A DNA stretch of 64,000 bases from Oscheius tipulae. Taxonomy: Eukaryota; Nematoda; Chromadorea; Rhabditida; Rhabditidae. The stretch is taken from the NCBI GenBank assembly GCA_037178975.1, contig JASJZH010000005.1:6324001-6388000 (forward strand), given 5' to 3'. The first letter of the stretch is position 1. The number at the start of each line of letters is the position of its first letter. This document shows positions 46,406-56,971 of this stretch, piece after piece. Under the pieces are notes generated by a model. It saw only the letters and a program-made list of their open reading frames with translations, was not told where the DNA came from and did not search any database. The position numbers and the translations under genes are program-made.

Positions 46406-47172
46406 TCATATTCTAACAGTTTTCGCCTTCTGTACAGCCTGGACAGCTTTCTGAAGTTCTGCTTCCAGCTTGATCAGCATGTCAGGAGTGAGTTTCAGAC
46501 TTTGTTTACCAGTAGCAGTTTCCAGATCACAGACAAAGGAGACAGCTGGATCGAGATTGGCCGAGGTGCGTTGTGCTACCTGGAAGCTATTGTGTTTGAG
46601 CAAAGAGATCATCGAAAACAAACTCAAAAAAACCTACATCAATGTCCATTCTCCAGTTGGATCCCTTATAGGTTCCCTTGGTTTGATTTTCCAGTATCTC
46701 TTTCTTCAGAGCTTCTACTTCAGGAAGCAGTGAAATCTCCTCGATCAGTTCCAATACAAAATGTCTCTTGTCTTCAGCGATTCTCGAGCATAAAACTGCA
46801 TTTTCTACTATTGAAGGGCCCTAAACCTTTTGTTTTTGTTGGGAAAAAATATATCGACCTTATTCTTGAGATGTAACCGATTGATGGCCAGCCTTTGCAC
46901 CGAAACCAGGCTTTGTCGCAACGAGGTCTCGGAAATTTCTAAATGCTTTTCTGAAATACACGCTTAAGTAATGTTTTTTTTTAGATTACCAACCAGAAAT
47001 AGAAGCGATTTTGCTGTCAGAAAGGGTGCCGGTAGCAGAACGATGACAACATTCTTTGAAGATTTCTAGCTTATCATCTGAAACATCTACTGAAGTTGTA
47101 CAGAAGAGACCTACCATCGACTGAATTGAACCATTGGAGGGAATTCAAAAAAGTTTGCAGTAGATCGGTCAT
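46406..47172 (-). CDS. COMM domain-containing protein
   Basis: Five exons give 196 aa: 47172-47115, 47077-46994, 46950-46859, 46820-46638, 46579-46406. The N-terminal half is helical (TDLLQTFLNSLQWF, DKLEIFKECCHRS). The C-terminal part starts with the COMM-typical Trp in GSNWRMDIDVAQRT, continues as beta strands (VSFVCDLETATGKQSLKLT) and ends in the final helix (LIKLEAELQKAVQAVQKA). Length and layout match COMMD1-10 (about 190-220 aa); which member is not clear. COMMD proteins form the Commander complex, which recycles membrane proteins from endosomes. It is the upstream partner of RECQ1 in an operon-like pair. Confidence 0.82.
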
Positions 47173-47423
47173 TTTTTTAGAGTTTGAACGACTAAAGATA
47201 GCCGAAGAGTACAGGGTTACTGGCCAAAGGATCGTGACGGGACCAGCATATGGCAGCCAATTATGAAAGCTGGACGCTGGACAGCGAGCAAAAGTACAGA
47301 AAGAATGCAAACCATAAAAAATGTCCCGTGAACAATTTGTCACGGTGTTAGATTCATTTGACATACATTCAAGCAAGGTTGGTAACAGTTTCAATAACAT
47401 GGCGATCAGCAGCTTTTGAACGC

Positions 47424-47722
47424 TTACTCCATTTCTTTGACAGTTCGAGCGATTTTCACTAGCTTATGGCAAGTCTTCATCGCTATGGTCATTTCATGCT
47501 TGTAATCGTCGAAATCAATGACATAAGGCGCACCTTCTAGTTTTCCGTCTGTAATCGATATTTTCGGCTCGAATTCATGTAAAATATAGAACGGGCTTTC
47601 ACCAGTAGACTCGTGTGAAGCATAAGTAGCTAGAGGCAAAATTTTATCCCATTCCGACGCATTATCAACATTCTTTCGAAGAGCTCTCTGAATTGTTTGA
47701 TTTGCACGTTCAGTCAACTCAT
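47424..47722 (-). mobile_element. Ty3/gypsy-type integrase fragment
   Basis: A 97-codon minus-strand segment reads NELTERANQTIQRALRK, then WDKILPLATYASHESTGESPFYILH. This is the C-terminal part of the retroelement integrase core and the block after it. Both ends are broken; no LTR was seen nearby. It is a dead fragment. Confidence 0.75.
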
Positions 47723-47925
47723 TTTCGCGAGGACAATATTTTCAGCTATTTTCAGCTCAGACTCGTCACAGCATGGGCTTATGCGCAAATTTTAACGTTC
47801 GTCCTGCCATTTAATCAATTTATCGGAGGTCTCTTTATCGTTTCGCGCACCAAGAGCATGCTTTGAGTGTTTCAGCAGCTCGTACTGAGTTCCAGTAAAT
47901 GAGCATAACTAGTTTTTCGGGCGAC

Positions 47926-48180
47926 TCAATACCAAACTAGCGAGCTTTCAAATTTCGACAATCGATTCATCTTGCGTTCAAGTGCCTTAATCTGACCGGG
48001 TAGTTCTGTGCGGGCGCTCGTATTAGCGGTACGGACATTATCACGTTGTCCTCCAATTATCAAATAGTGGCTAAGTTTCTCATAATCATCAAGTGTTCTT
48101 TTAACCGTGTCACGAAGAAGAACAAAGCCGACCTTTTGAGCGCTGCCACCGTTCAAGTGTCCCAGTAGCAGTTCCTCCAT
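47926..48180 (-). other. Possible second piece of the same retroelement
   Basis: An 84-codon helical, charged minus-strand ORF (LGHLNGGSAQKVGFVLLRD, QIKALERKMNRLSKFES) lies 200 nt upstream of the integrase fragment. It could be a gag-like remnant or chance; I see no defining motif. Confidence 0.25.
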
Positions 48181-49818
48181 GTCGTTCTCCTCGTGATCCT
48201 GCTTTTCTCGTTCTTCCGTGAGGGGAAGTCCTCCTGTTTTTGGGTCTTTTCCTGCGTTCTCGGCGTTGATGAGAGCGGGAGTCTAGTCAGTCATTTTGCT
48301 GAAAAATCACAAATTAGCTCCTTTTTGACGCGGGTGGAAGAATTATACAAGAAGAATAATAAAATTGTATCACACGAACGGTTATTCGACGTGGACGACG
48401 TTTTGTGGTGAAAAGTATGCCAAATGACCGGTTTTTAGGCGGTATCAGTTGGACGTGTAGCTTTAAGTTGTGGAGCTTGTGTCGACGAAATATTCCTGTG
48501 GGTTTATATCCCGACAATGAAGGAAGTTATACGAAGCCGAAGACGCAGCGGTGTATCACCACCGGAAGCAAATAGTCTTGGTTTATAAGACAAGCCTGAA
48601 GAAGTCACACACTTCTTAAGATTTTACGCCAAAAAATGTGGAATAAGAGCCATATTTGTTTGGCCCCAAGTGGAAGGTCTATCGGTGTGGCTACCGAGAC
48701 AATATTTATTGACGAAGTGCTTGAGCAAGGGATAAAATTGTCTCCGTCACACGAGAACTCATAAATTCAAGCGAGGGAGAAACTTAGTTTCGACTTCGTC
48801 GATGCTTCTTTTCGCAAAACCACAATAAAGAACTCGTTCTGTTCTGAAGTCTTCAGGCACGACTGCGGCTAGATCGAGTCTTTCGGAAGTAAGATGTACG
48901 TAGAGATGAGTGTTGGAGTTGAGACGCCAACATCCAGGGTACGATAGTGGATTGTCATAATGTCAGATGCTATTTTTGAATGAGGTATTTTGCGATGTAT
49001 CGACACATTTAACTCTTGATCACGATCCTGTTCGGCCACTTTCTGAAAGTTCTCCAGTCTCTCGGTGGCTGAGTTTGCTTACCGTCATGATTGTCTGGAC
49101 GCATGTGGATGTGAGAGAGTACCGGCAATCGAACGATATTATTCTGCCCTTTTCAATCGTTTTCTCACAGATTGAGGTCCGCCCTCCTGAAAGCTTCCGG
49201 TACGTGGATGCTAGATTTCCGGAAGCTGGAGTTCACAGTACCATTTCGGGAAGAGGAAACACGAGATTATTTAGTGCGTACAAGTCCACGAAAAGTGTTT
49301 TTGGTTTGAAGAACTGGAGAATTTCCGGCCGTATAACAGTTACTTCGAAGTTTAATTGGTGCGCGAAAACATCCCCTGTTCGGAATCGAGAAAACGCAGT
49401 TAGTAGTCTTTCAGGCTGAAAATGATTATTTGTATGGAAAAGTCATAGGCATACGTTATTTTAAAAACTGGATATGTGAATTTTCGTGAATCTGACCCCA
49501 GCAAGCGAATTCAGTTCTCCGGTACAGATCCTTCACATAGGTGTGCCTGTACTTGTCGACTATTTCTTTCGTTCATTTGCAGGCTCTCATAGATCGGATG
49601 AAGCTCTTTGTTTGCAGCTGCGCACGATTTGATACAAAGTCATGCAGAAGGGACAACTTGCTGGACACCTAGAACTTCTTTTTTCTTCTCTGTTTGGTGA
49701 AGCTATCTCGTCCACTTTCTGCAGTCTCCCCACACCATCCAGTGACTCACTGCTTCCGAAATGAGCAAAGTGACGGCGTAAAAGGCCTTTGGTATTCCTC
49801 CCTTCCCTTCCAGGTCCT
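48181..49818. other. Region without a supportable gene
   Basis: Only single short ORFs occur here (for example 48967-49419 on the plus strand), with no recognised motif or splice pattern. It may be old retroelement sequence flanking the integrase fragment. Confidence 0.4.
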
Positions 49819-49825
49819 ATATAAT
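49819..49825 (+). promoter_or_regulatory. TATA box of the Cys-rich secreted protein gene
   Basis: tatataa lies 36 nt before the ATG at 49861, implying a very short 5' leader, typical of a highly expressed tissue-specific gene. Confidence 0.55.
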
Positions 49826-49860
49826 CTGCCCGTATTGCCCTTCTCAACATCACATTCGAC

Positions 49861-50296
49861 ATGCAGCTACTTCTTGTGACCGTTCTGACTCTGGCTCTCC
49901 CGCTCACCTGGGCTCACTCTTGCCACAACCCGTCGACTAAGTTCTGCACCGCCGTCAACGCCACCCCGACTCACGGCAACATTCTGCCTTGGGATCGTAC
50001 CTGGTTCACCTGTCCTATGTGGCAGAAGAACTGTGCCTCTGGCGCCTACACCGAGTGCCATCTGGACGATGGAAAGTGTCTCTGCTCCAACAGACGCTAC
50101 GCTGTCGAGTCCTGCCCATCAGTCTGCGAGGGACTGGCCAAAAACATTCCCGGTTTCTGCATCTGTCCTCAGTTCAACGCTAAGTAGGCTAGAATTAGTA
50201 CAAGCTATATTTTTGATTTTCAGCTGTTACGCTGCCGGAGACTACTGCGGAGTCGGAGATGACGGACAGTGCCACTGCCCTGCCACCTGCACCTAA
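49861..50296 (+). CDS. Small secreted cysteine-rich protein
   Basis: Two exons (49861-50183, 50224-50296) give 131 aa. Residues 1-18 are a signal peptide (QLLLVTVLTLALPLTWA). The mature part has about 18 cysteines, with blocks SCHNPSTKFC, WFTCPMWQKNC, ECHLDDGKCLC, CPSVCEGL, GFCICPQF and DYCGVGDDGQCHCPATC. I do not recognise the fold; the double-Cys CxC blocks suggest a protease-inhibitor-like or matrix peptide. The second exon only adds the last two disulfide blocks. A TATA box is 36 nt upstream and AATAAA 12 nt downstream, so the transcript is compact. Confidence 0.8.
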
Positions 50297-50307
50297 GTTG
50301 CGATCCG

Positions 50308-50313
50308 AATAAA
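50308..50313 (+). terminator. Poly(A) signal of the Cys-rich gene
   Basis: AATAAA 12 nt after the stop. Confidence 0.8.
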
Positions 50314-50662
50314 ATGTCTAAATAACAATTATTGTTCTTCAGGTATGAGGCCGGCTGGGTAAGAGTAGAAAGACAGACAAAGAAAGCTTTCACATCTGAA
50401 ATACAAACAACTTTACCAAGCAGTAGAAATGTGGGTAGCCCAAATGATATCTCAGGATTCCGAACCCAATGGCAGCTGTAACCGTCTTATAATTGAAGAT
50501 GGTTCAAAAAAGGAAATATTAAGACATTATTTTTCCTTTATCAGGGACCTTGTTTTCTCGTCCTTCTTTGCCTGAAGTGGTGTCCAGAGGAGCGGGCCTA
50601 ACAGCGATAAGATAGGTGACAACATACAACACCCTCGTTCCTTCTTGACCCTAGCCTCTACA

Positions 50663-53050
50663 ATGGAAGAAAGTCAGCCGCTTCGACCAGCATTGTTTGT
50701 GTCTCGTTTTCATTTCGAAAAAGATACCTATGCTCATCAGGGCACGGTTGCCAGTTCAACATTTTACACTTCCGATTTTTTGAACGGATATACTTCAGAG
50801 TATTCATTTGCCCGAAAGTTCTCGCACATGCTCTTTTGACTCTTCTACATTTCACGATCACGATTTCTAAAAAAGCATTGAAGTATTAGTTTTCAAGTTC
50901 ACTTTAAAATTTTCGTTTTCTTCTTTTGTCATTCAAATCTCGACGAACTTTCGAGACTGACCAGGGGAATCTTAGATGAATTCAGTTCATATTTTGTCTG
51001 TAAAACAAAAATAATAGGGTTTATGTAAGAAGAAGTAAAGTTTGGGCGCCAAAACTCTTGTACTTCTAATCTTCATTCCACTAGGCTAAGAATGGTCTTG
51101 TTCTTTCGATTCGCTAGACTCTTGTCGTAAATGCAATTGATTCCGCAATCATTATCTTCACACGAGGTGCGAGCAAAACGGTCATCAATATTTATTACCG
51201 ACTCGACATTATTGTCTGTTCAGAAAACAGTCCTACTTGGCCACAGCCCAAGACGATTTCCATTGTCACGATGACGTCGAATCAAGAGACAACCTCAGCA
51301 ACAGTAAGGCCAGAAGAATCTTGTGGCTGTCAGTAGGAATATGTCTCTTTTTCATGGCCTGCGAGGTTGTCGGAGGTCTTTTGGCCAATTCGTTGGCGAT
51401 TGTGACCGACGCTGCTCATCTGGTTAGTCTCAACCATTTCCAGAAATTTTCTTGTTTAGGCGACTGACTTTGCATCAATGCTGATCTCCCTGTTTTCTCT
51501 GTATATTGCTGCTCGACCGCCGTCTAGACGAATGAGCTTCGGATTCCATCGGGCTGGTATGTTCTAGTATCGAGTCTTATCGTTAATGTTCGGGGTGAGA
51601 TGTTGACACAGATTGGAAAGGGATTATGGAGGTGGTGGCGGGAAAAGGACTGATAATTGGAGGGCGAAAGGGTGATGACAAAGTACTGAACAATTTTATG
51701 ACAGGGAAGAGATTAGGCAAGGAGAGAGACAGAGAGTAACAAAGGTTTCAGAGGTTCTGGGAGCCTTCTTCTCTGTCTTTCTCATCTGGATCGTCACTGG
51801 ATTCCTCGTCTACGCTGCCGTTGACCGGATAATTCGCGGCGAACATGAAGTCGATGCCCCGATCATGGCCATCACCGCTGCTCTCGGTGTACTAGTCAAC
51901 TTAATGTAACTTATTGCATCTGTTTCCACTACTATTTCCTTCAGAATGGGCGCCCTTCTCTATTTCGGTGGCCACACTCATTCTCATGGTTTTGGTGGTC
52001 ACCAGCATGGACACTCTCACGACAGTCATGGTCACACTCACGATGACCTGGAAAGCGAAGGTTTGACAGTCGTTGTAGGTAGACTGAGAAAAGTTACAGA
52101 TTCGGCCGATCATTCGCCAAATATCAATGTCAGAGCGGCATTCATTCACGTTCTAGGTGATCTGATCCAAAGCGTTGGCGTTCTTTTCGCTGCTCTTCTC
52201 ATTTTCTTCTTTCCCAACTTGACAATTGTGGATCCGATCTGTACGTTGATGTTCTCAATCATCGTTTTGGGCACGACAATCTATATTCTGAGAGACGCCA
52301 TGGTAGTGCTGCTCGAAGGTGAGTTCAATTGTTAGATTCTGTCTGTTGGATTCATCGACACTGATCGCATTTGATTGGGGTAGTCTATCTAAAGCCTGTT
52401 GTGTTTGAAACGATATTACCAATTGCGTTGTATGCACAACCAGTCGCTTACACTTCTGACGGATCGACCAGTACTCTTTGGAACTGTTTGGCTTTCTTCA
52501 AATTCTTTTTGTCAACTCTAATCCTTGATAATACTTGACAAAAAGTCCACACACATTTGTCAAGTGTTATCCCAGATTAGAGTGGACATGTGTAACACAT
52601 CAAATGCCGATTGTAAAGGTAGGATAATTGGAGTTAGAAGTAACAAGTCAAGTTGAGTCAGTAAAGTTAGTTGGAGAAAGGTCTGTGAAAGAATATTGCT
52701 CATATTTTAGGAACTTCTGTTTCCAGGCAGACCATCGAATATAGACTTTGCCAAAGTCATAACCTCCTTGGAAAATATCGACGGTGTCAAAAAGGTGCAC
52801 GACTTAAGGATATGGGCACTGACCATGGATAAGGCAAGTTCATTTGACCAACAAGAACAAATCAACGGGGGAATGCTTGCAGGTAGCAGTGTCAGCTCAT
52901 CTGGAGGTCGCCGATCCGGCAGCCTCTCAAACCGTGCTCAAGACAACTCGGGCCATGTTGCGTCGAGAATTTGGGGTGCACGAGTGCACGGTTCAGATTG
53001 AGACTTTTAGGGACACGGACTGCGGCAAGTGCGATATGCCAGTACGGTAG
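50663..53050 (+). CDS. SLC30A: ZnT-type zinc transporter (SLC30 / cation diffusion facilitator)
   Basis: Seven exons give 376 aa: 50663-50694, 51224-51422, 51460-51556, 51752-51905, 51945-52318, 52727-52833, 52883-53050. The N-terminus contains FHCHDD, like the HCH zinc motif of ZnT2/3/4/8. TM2 has TDAAHLATD and TM5 HVLGD, the HxxxD pairs of the transport site. The loop between TM4 and TM5 is His-rich (about 171-195, HTHSHGFGGHQHGHSHDSHG). A C-terminal cytoplasmic domain follows (KKVHDLRIWAL, ending GKCDMPVR). It moves Zn2+ out of the cytosol into vesicles in exchange for H+. The last intron (52834-52882) uses a GC donor. Exon 1 was found by phase: its donor is gtttgt, and a splice-acceptor-like ccctag precedes the ATG by 8 nt. 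Confidence 0.94.
52511..52587. repeat. Inverted repeat in a ZnT intron, MITE-like
   Basis: Two 32-nt arms (52511-52542 and 52556-52587) pair with about five mismatches around a 13-nt spacer. The ends are gtcaactctaatc and its complement gattagagtggac. It lies within the large intron 52319-52726. Confidence 0.65.
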
Positions 53051-53072
53051 AGAGTGAATGTGTACAAAGTAT

Positions 53073-53078
53073 AATAAA
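53073..53078 (+). terminator. Poly(A) signal of ZnT
   Basis: AATAAA 22 nt after the ZnT stop and 1 nt before the stop codon of the convergent esterase gene. Confidence 0.8.
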
Positions 53079-53079
53079 G

Positions 53080-55628
53080 TTACGATCGAGGAATGACGAT
53101 GTTGTCGAAGGGTTTTGCCCGAGTGGCACGGCAGCAACGATAGATGAAGTAGATCATAATGCACCAGATCAGGATGACGAGGAGAATTGAGAGAGTCCAG
53201 AGGGCGAACCAGGATCGCGTGTAGGCTGCCAACTGAAAACATTGATTGAGCTGATGTCTCCTGTTTTATCTTTTTATACCTCCATCTTTCTCTTACCTGT
53301 GCTCTCTCTTCACTGGTCAGATCCGCATCCGGATCTACGATTCCCTCTTGATCTTTCGGAATGAACTTGCTCATCAGAACCACTTCATTGTTCCAGAAGC
53401 TCGGATTCGGAAAATGGATCTCTCCTTGAATAACCCTAAACCTCGTTGAGAAATACTTGTGAAACTAATATTACTTGGGCGGAAGTTGAAGAGAGGCGTA
53501 TTCCGAAGCATTTTCAAAGACGGGCCAGTCAAACTTTTGAGTTGACGGCTTTCCAGTCTTGATAAAGTTGGTGATGGAATTTGTCAACAACTTGGCCATC
53601 GCCTCGTCTTTTTTCGTAAAAGGTCTGACTTCGAAGTTCGAGCTGTAGCCACGACTGAAGATGAAGGCATGGTCCAATCCGTGGAATGCCTCAACTTTCC
53701 GACCTAGAAAAAGAAAATTTAGATTGTATGAGATTCTTGCCAGGCCCAGTGAGTTCCTTTCTCTGGATAGAAACTGGATCCTTTCCAAAGAGGCTAAAAG
53801 TCTTCTTGTCTTCCTCGTAGATGGGACTCTCCGGTACGTAGTCGAAACTGTAGGCGTAAACAGTTTGTCCGTTCTCGACGTAGGCATTGATCTCCCGTTG
53901 GCAGGGAGCAACAAACTCGATGTCAGCTTCCAGCTGGAATATTGAAATCTCTTGACTCTCGCTATCTAATCGCTTTGTAACCATGACTAAACTAGAACGC
54001 GTATTCAATCCATCTGTCACTCAAAATCCAACCCTCGACTTACCTCTTGAAGTTTTGAGACGACCCGACTAGTCTCAAATGTATTGGACGGATCCAACAT
54101 ATATCTTCCGAAAGTGGTGTTGGAAATCAGCCTTAGGGTCTGATTTGTCAGTCTCTCTGGGGTGGTCAGGTGGAAAGAGCTGTCCACGATTCTGTAGACA
54201 CTCTCGGCTGTCTCCTCTTCATTCAGAGATAAGTTTCTGTGTAGATTATAGTACTGAGCTGAATTTCGAGCCCTCCAAGTAGTCAAAGAGACCTTACATT
54301 TCTTGTGAGCCCATTCCTTCTTGGCCACTCCTGTTAGAATGGGCATTCGGGCATACTTTCCCAAATTCGTACCAGAAGCCAGCACCAGTTCGTTGTCGAC
54401 AATCATCTTCGAAACTCCCAGCTCAATGGCCAATGCTTTTCGGAAAAGAGGGGACGAGAAGTTCAGCTGCTTCCGAAGACAGTCAATTTGCTGCTGACTG
54501 GTCATATCAGCCTAAATTTTTAAACTGACTGAAAAGATCAAGACCTACAGTGAGACAAGTAATCTTCTGTTCCTGATAGTTACAGTGTTTTGGGATCTGT
54601 TCTTGGCTATATTCTTCCCCTACAATTTCCGAGGCATCTTCTTCTGGAATGGATTTTTCGCATCGGAGATACGAGACCAGATTATCGACACTCCATTGCG
54701 GAACACCATGTCGATGAATGGCCCAGCCAGCCATTGAAGATCCACTCATTATGATGGCTTGATGGACGAGACCTGAAAACTTTCTGTGTTTTCTGGATAA
54801 AAATAAGTCATACCTTCAGTTTTCGGCGTCAGTGCTAGTAGACTGGCGGCTGCTCCTCCGGCACTCTCTCCCATTACAGTAACCCGGTTGGGATCTCCGT
54901 TGAACTGTTTGATGTTGGCTTGAATCCATTGGAGAGCCAGGACCTGGAAAGGAGTAATAAAAAAGAAAGAAAATAACAACCATATCCCAGATTCCGAGGT
55001 TTCCCTCAACCTTCTGTCCGTCAAAATTGTTAATGAAGCCCAAAGGACCGAGACGGTAGTTAATTGTAACGAGGGTTACTCCCTTGAAAACTATGTTCTT
55101 CGCGGCTACTTCCATGTCAATTCCGGTGTCTGCAGAACCTGCCAGGAAGGAACCGCCATGGATCCAGACCAAGATGGGGAAGACCTTGGATTCGTCCTCA
55201 TAATCCTGTATTTGATGGTGAGAGAGACAAAGAGACAGTAAACTCACGTGTGGACTAAAAACATTCAGGTAGAGACAGTCCTCGCTCTCCCGTTTCATAT
55301 TTGCAGAGCTGAACTTGTCATTTCTGTGGAAGTCCATGAACTGGAGACAGGGAGGTCCATACTCTACAGCTGCAAGTTCTTGGTGCCACCGGGATTTTTT
55401 CACTGGTTTCTGTAATAGAACAGTTGTTTTCTCCAGAAAACTAACTCGAAATCTCAAGTCACCAATGGGGGGCTCTGCATAAGGAATACCACGAAAAATT
55501 TGAATCAGCCGGCCATCAATATTGTAGATTTTGCCTTTGACAAGGCCCTGCTCGACCCATACGGATCTGGACTTTTCGAGAGCTTGTGAGAGACAGTTAG
55601 GAATAAATAGTAGAAGAATTAACATCAT
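53080..55628 (-). CDS. Membrane-anchored carboxylesterase
   Basis: Eleven exons give 688 aa: 55628-55446, 55409-55248, 55205-54981, 54943-54814, 54772-54549, 54511-54298, 54258-54044, 53933-53741, 53703-53475, 53435-53297, 53232-53080. It has a signal peptide (MLILLLFIPNCLSQ), then FRGIPYAEPPIGDLRF, EDCLYLNVF, the oxyanion hole HGGSF (about 131-135), VTVMGESAGGAA with the nucleophile Ser about 217, and EAFHGLDHAF with the catalytic His. So the type-B esterase triad looks intact, unlike neuroligins and gliotactin, which lack it. A single membrane segment (about 646-669) and a 19-residue basic cytoplasmic tail end the protein, making it a type I ectoenzyme. Substrate unknown. The intron at 53704-53740 is 37 nt with a GC donor. 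Confidence 0.94.
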
Positions 55629-56041
55629 CTCATAGTTCCAAAAGACAAAAAAAATCTAAGGAAAAAACAGTGAAAGTTTTGACGGGAGATGTCACCTGCT
55701 GTTGCGGTGTAAAATGAAATTTCCGCCGAACTGCTCCTCCTCTTGAGATTACTGGGTTTAGAAAAGAAGGATAGAACTTTTATGAGGAGGGCTGGTGGAC
55801 CAATTGTAGGGGAAGACGAATTGACTGGGCTCTGGGTTCCGGATGAAGACAACTGTTCCGTGTGCTAGATGGATCATTACACCCTCAGGCCACTGAGCTA
55901 TTATGACGAGTGGCGCAACAGAGTCGAGCTGTTGGACAAGGGGGCTGATCAGGACAAGTGTCTTATGTGTCAGTGGTCTGTCTAGAAACCCGGACAGTGG
56001 CTACAGGTTGAAGAATAGTAGAAAGACGAAACCCCGGAACT

Positions 56042-56047
56042 TTTATT
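56042..56047 (-). terminator. Poly(A) signal of the ShKT gene
   Basis: AATAAA on the minus strand, 71 nt after the ShKT gene stop. Confidence 0.7.
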
Positions 56048-56117
56048 GAATGGCTGGTCAGGCCACAAGAATCTGCTCATCAAGTCTACCCACTATATAA
56101 GTTGTATCACATTTTTC

Positions 56118-56930
56118 TTAGCAGAATCCGCATGGTCTTCCACAGTATTCGATGATCTGCTTTCTATCATAGAAGGCATTAGTGCAGAAGTTGTTTCTGA
56201 TCCAGTTAGCACAGCTGAATGTAGCGTTACAGGGCAAGAAACAGCAGATCTTACTTGACATTGTTACCACAAGTTATGGGTCTGGGTGTGGTGGCTACAG
56301 CTACTCTGAGTGTGGTGGCTACAGCTGCCGGAGTGGTTGAGCAGAGACCGCAAGTGCGTCGGCAGTTTTCGGCCACGAAGAGTTCCAGTCCGATGGTGCT
56401 ACAGATTGTGGGCTGGCTGGAACAGTATGGGACTGCGTCGACACATCCTCCTTCGAGACAGAGACCGCAGACGTTGGGACAGCTCTGAGCAATCTGGACA
56501 CGCCATTTGGGGTCGGTGCATTGATCTTGAGTGACACGAGAACAGTCGAGAGAGGGAGCTGAAAATACCATTTGGAGGAGATTATTTGGAACCAACTTCT
56601 AGAATTCTCGCAGTTGTAGGCGGGGGTCTGACAACAGAATCCACAGTACTTGGCACAGGTAGAGATGGCAGCGTTCTTGGCACTCTCACTGGGTGTACTT
56701 CCACCTGCAAGTTGGAAGCACTTCACTTGACGTTCAGTAGTGGTTCCAGCCTTGACTCCGGCAACTGGATCGGCAGGATCGGGAGTGAACATGAGCTGAC
56801 AGAAGTCGTCGTCCTGAGCATTGTTGCAGGCCACGGCTTGAGGGGTGTAGGATCCACCGGCAGTGCAGTTGAGATCGGCGATGGCCATGGAGAGGAGAGG
56901 GAGAGTGGAGAAGATGACCAGATTGAACAT
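56118..56930 (-). CDS. Secreted protein with four ShKT-like domains
   Basis: Three exons give 244 aa: 56930-56597, 56558-56255, 56214-56118. A signal peptide (VIFSTLPLLSMAIA) is followed by a first Cys-rich unit ending CAKYCGFC, then three six-Cys units of the ShK form (Cxxx...CxxC): DCSRVTQDQC...CGLC, GCVDAVPYC...CRRTCGLC and, after a short Thr/Ala/Pro linker (TTPAAVATT repeated), CGNNVNCANW...CGRPCGFC. ShKT domains are named after a potassium-channel-blocking sea anemone peptide, but in nematodes they are common in secreted proteins of unknown role, so no toxic activity should be assumed. A TATA box is 35 nt upstream of the ATG. Confidence 0.9.
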
Positions 56931-56964
56931 GGTGAGCGAATGATTATCAGCTTGATTGAGAGGG

Positions 56965-56971
56965 TTTTATA
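56965..56971 (-). promoter_or_regulatory. TATA box of the ShKT gene
   Basis: tataaaa on the minus strand, 34 nt before the ATG at 56930. Confidence 0.6.

Noticed and set aside
47926-48180. Gag-like ORF next to the integrase fragment as a confirmed gag
   Set aside because: No zinc knuckle or other gag motif; kept only as a low-confidence note.
55735-55852. Possible upstream exon of the esterase on the minus strand
   Set aside because: It has a donor-like gtgaca and coding-like Ser-rich frame, but joining it gives a stop; the esterase already has its own signal peptide.
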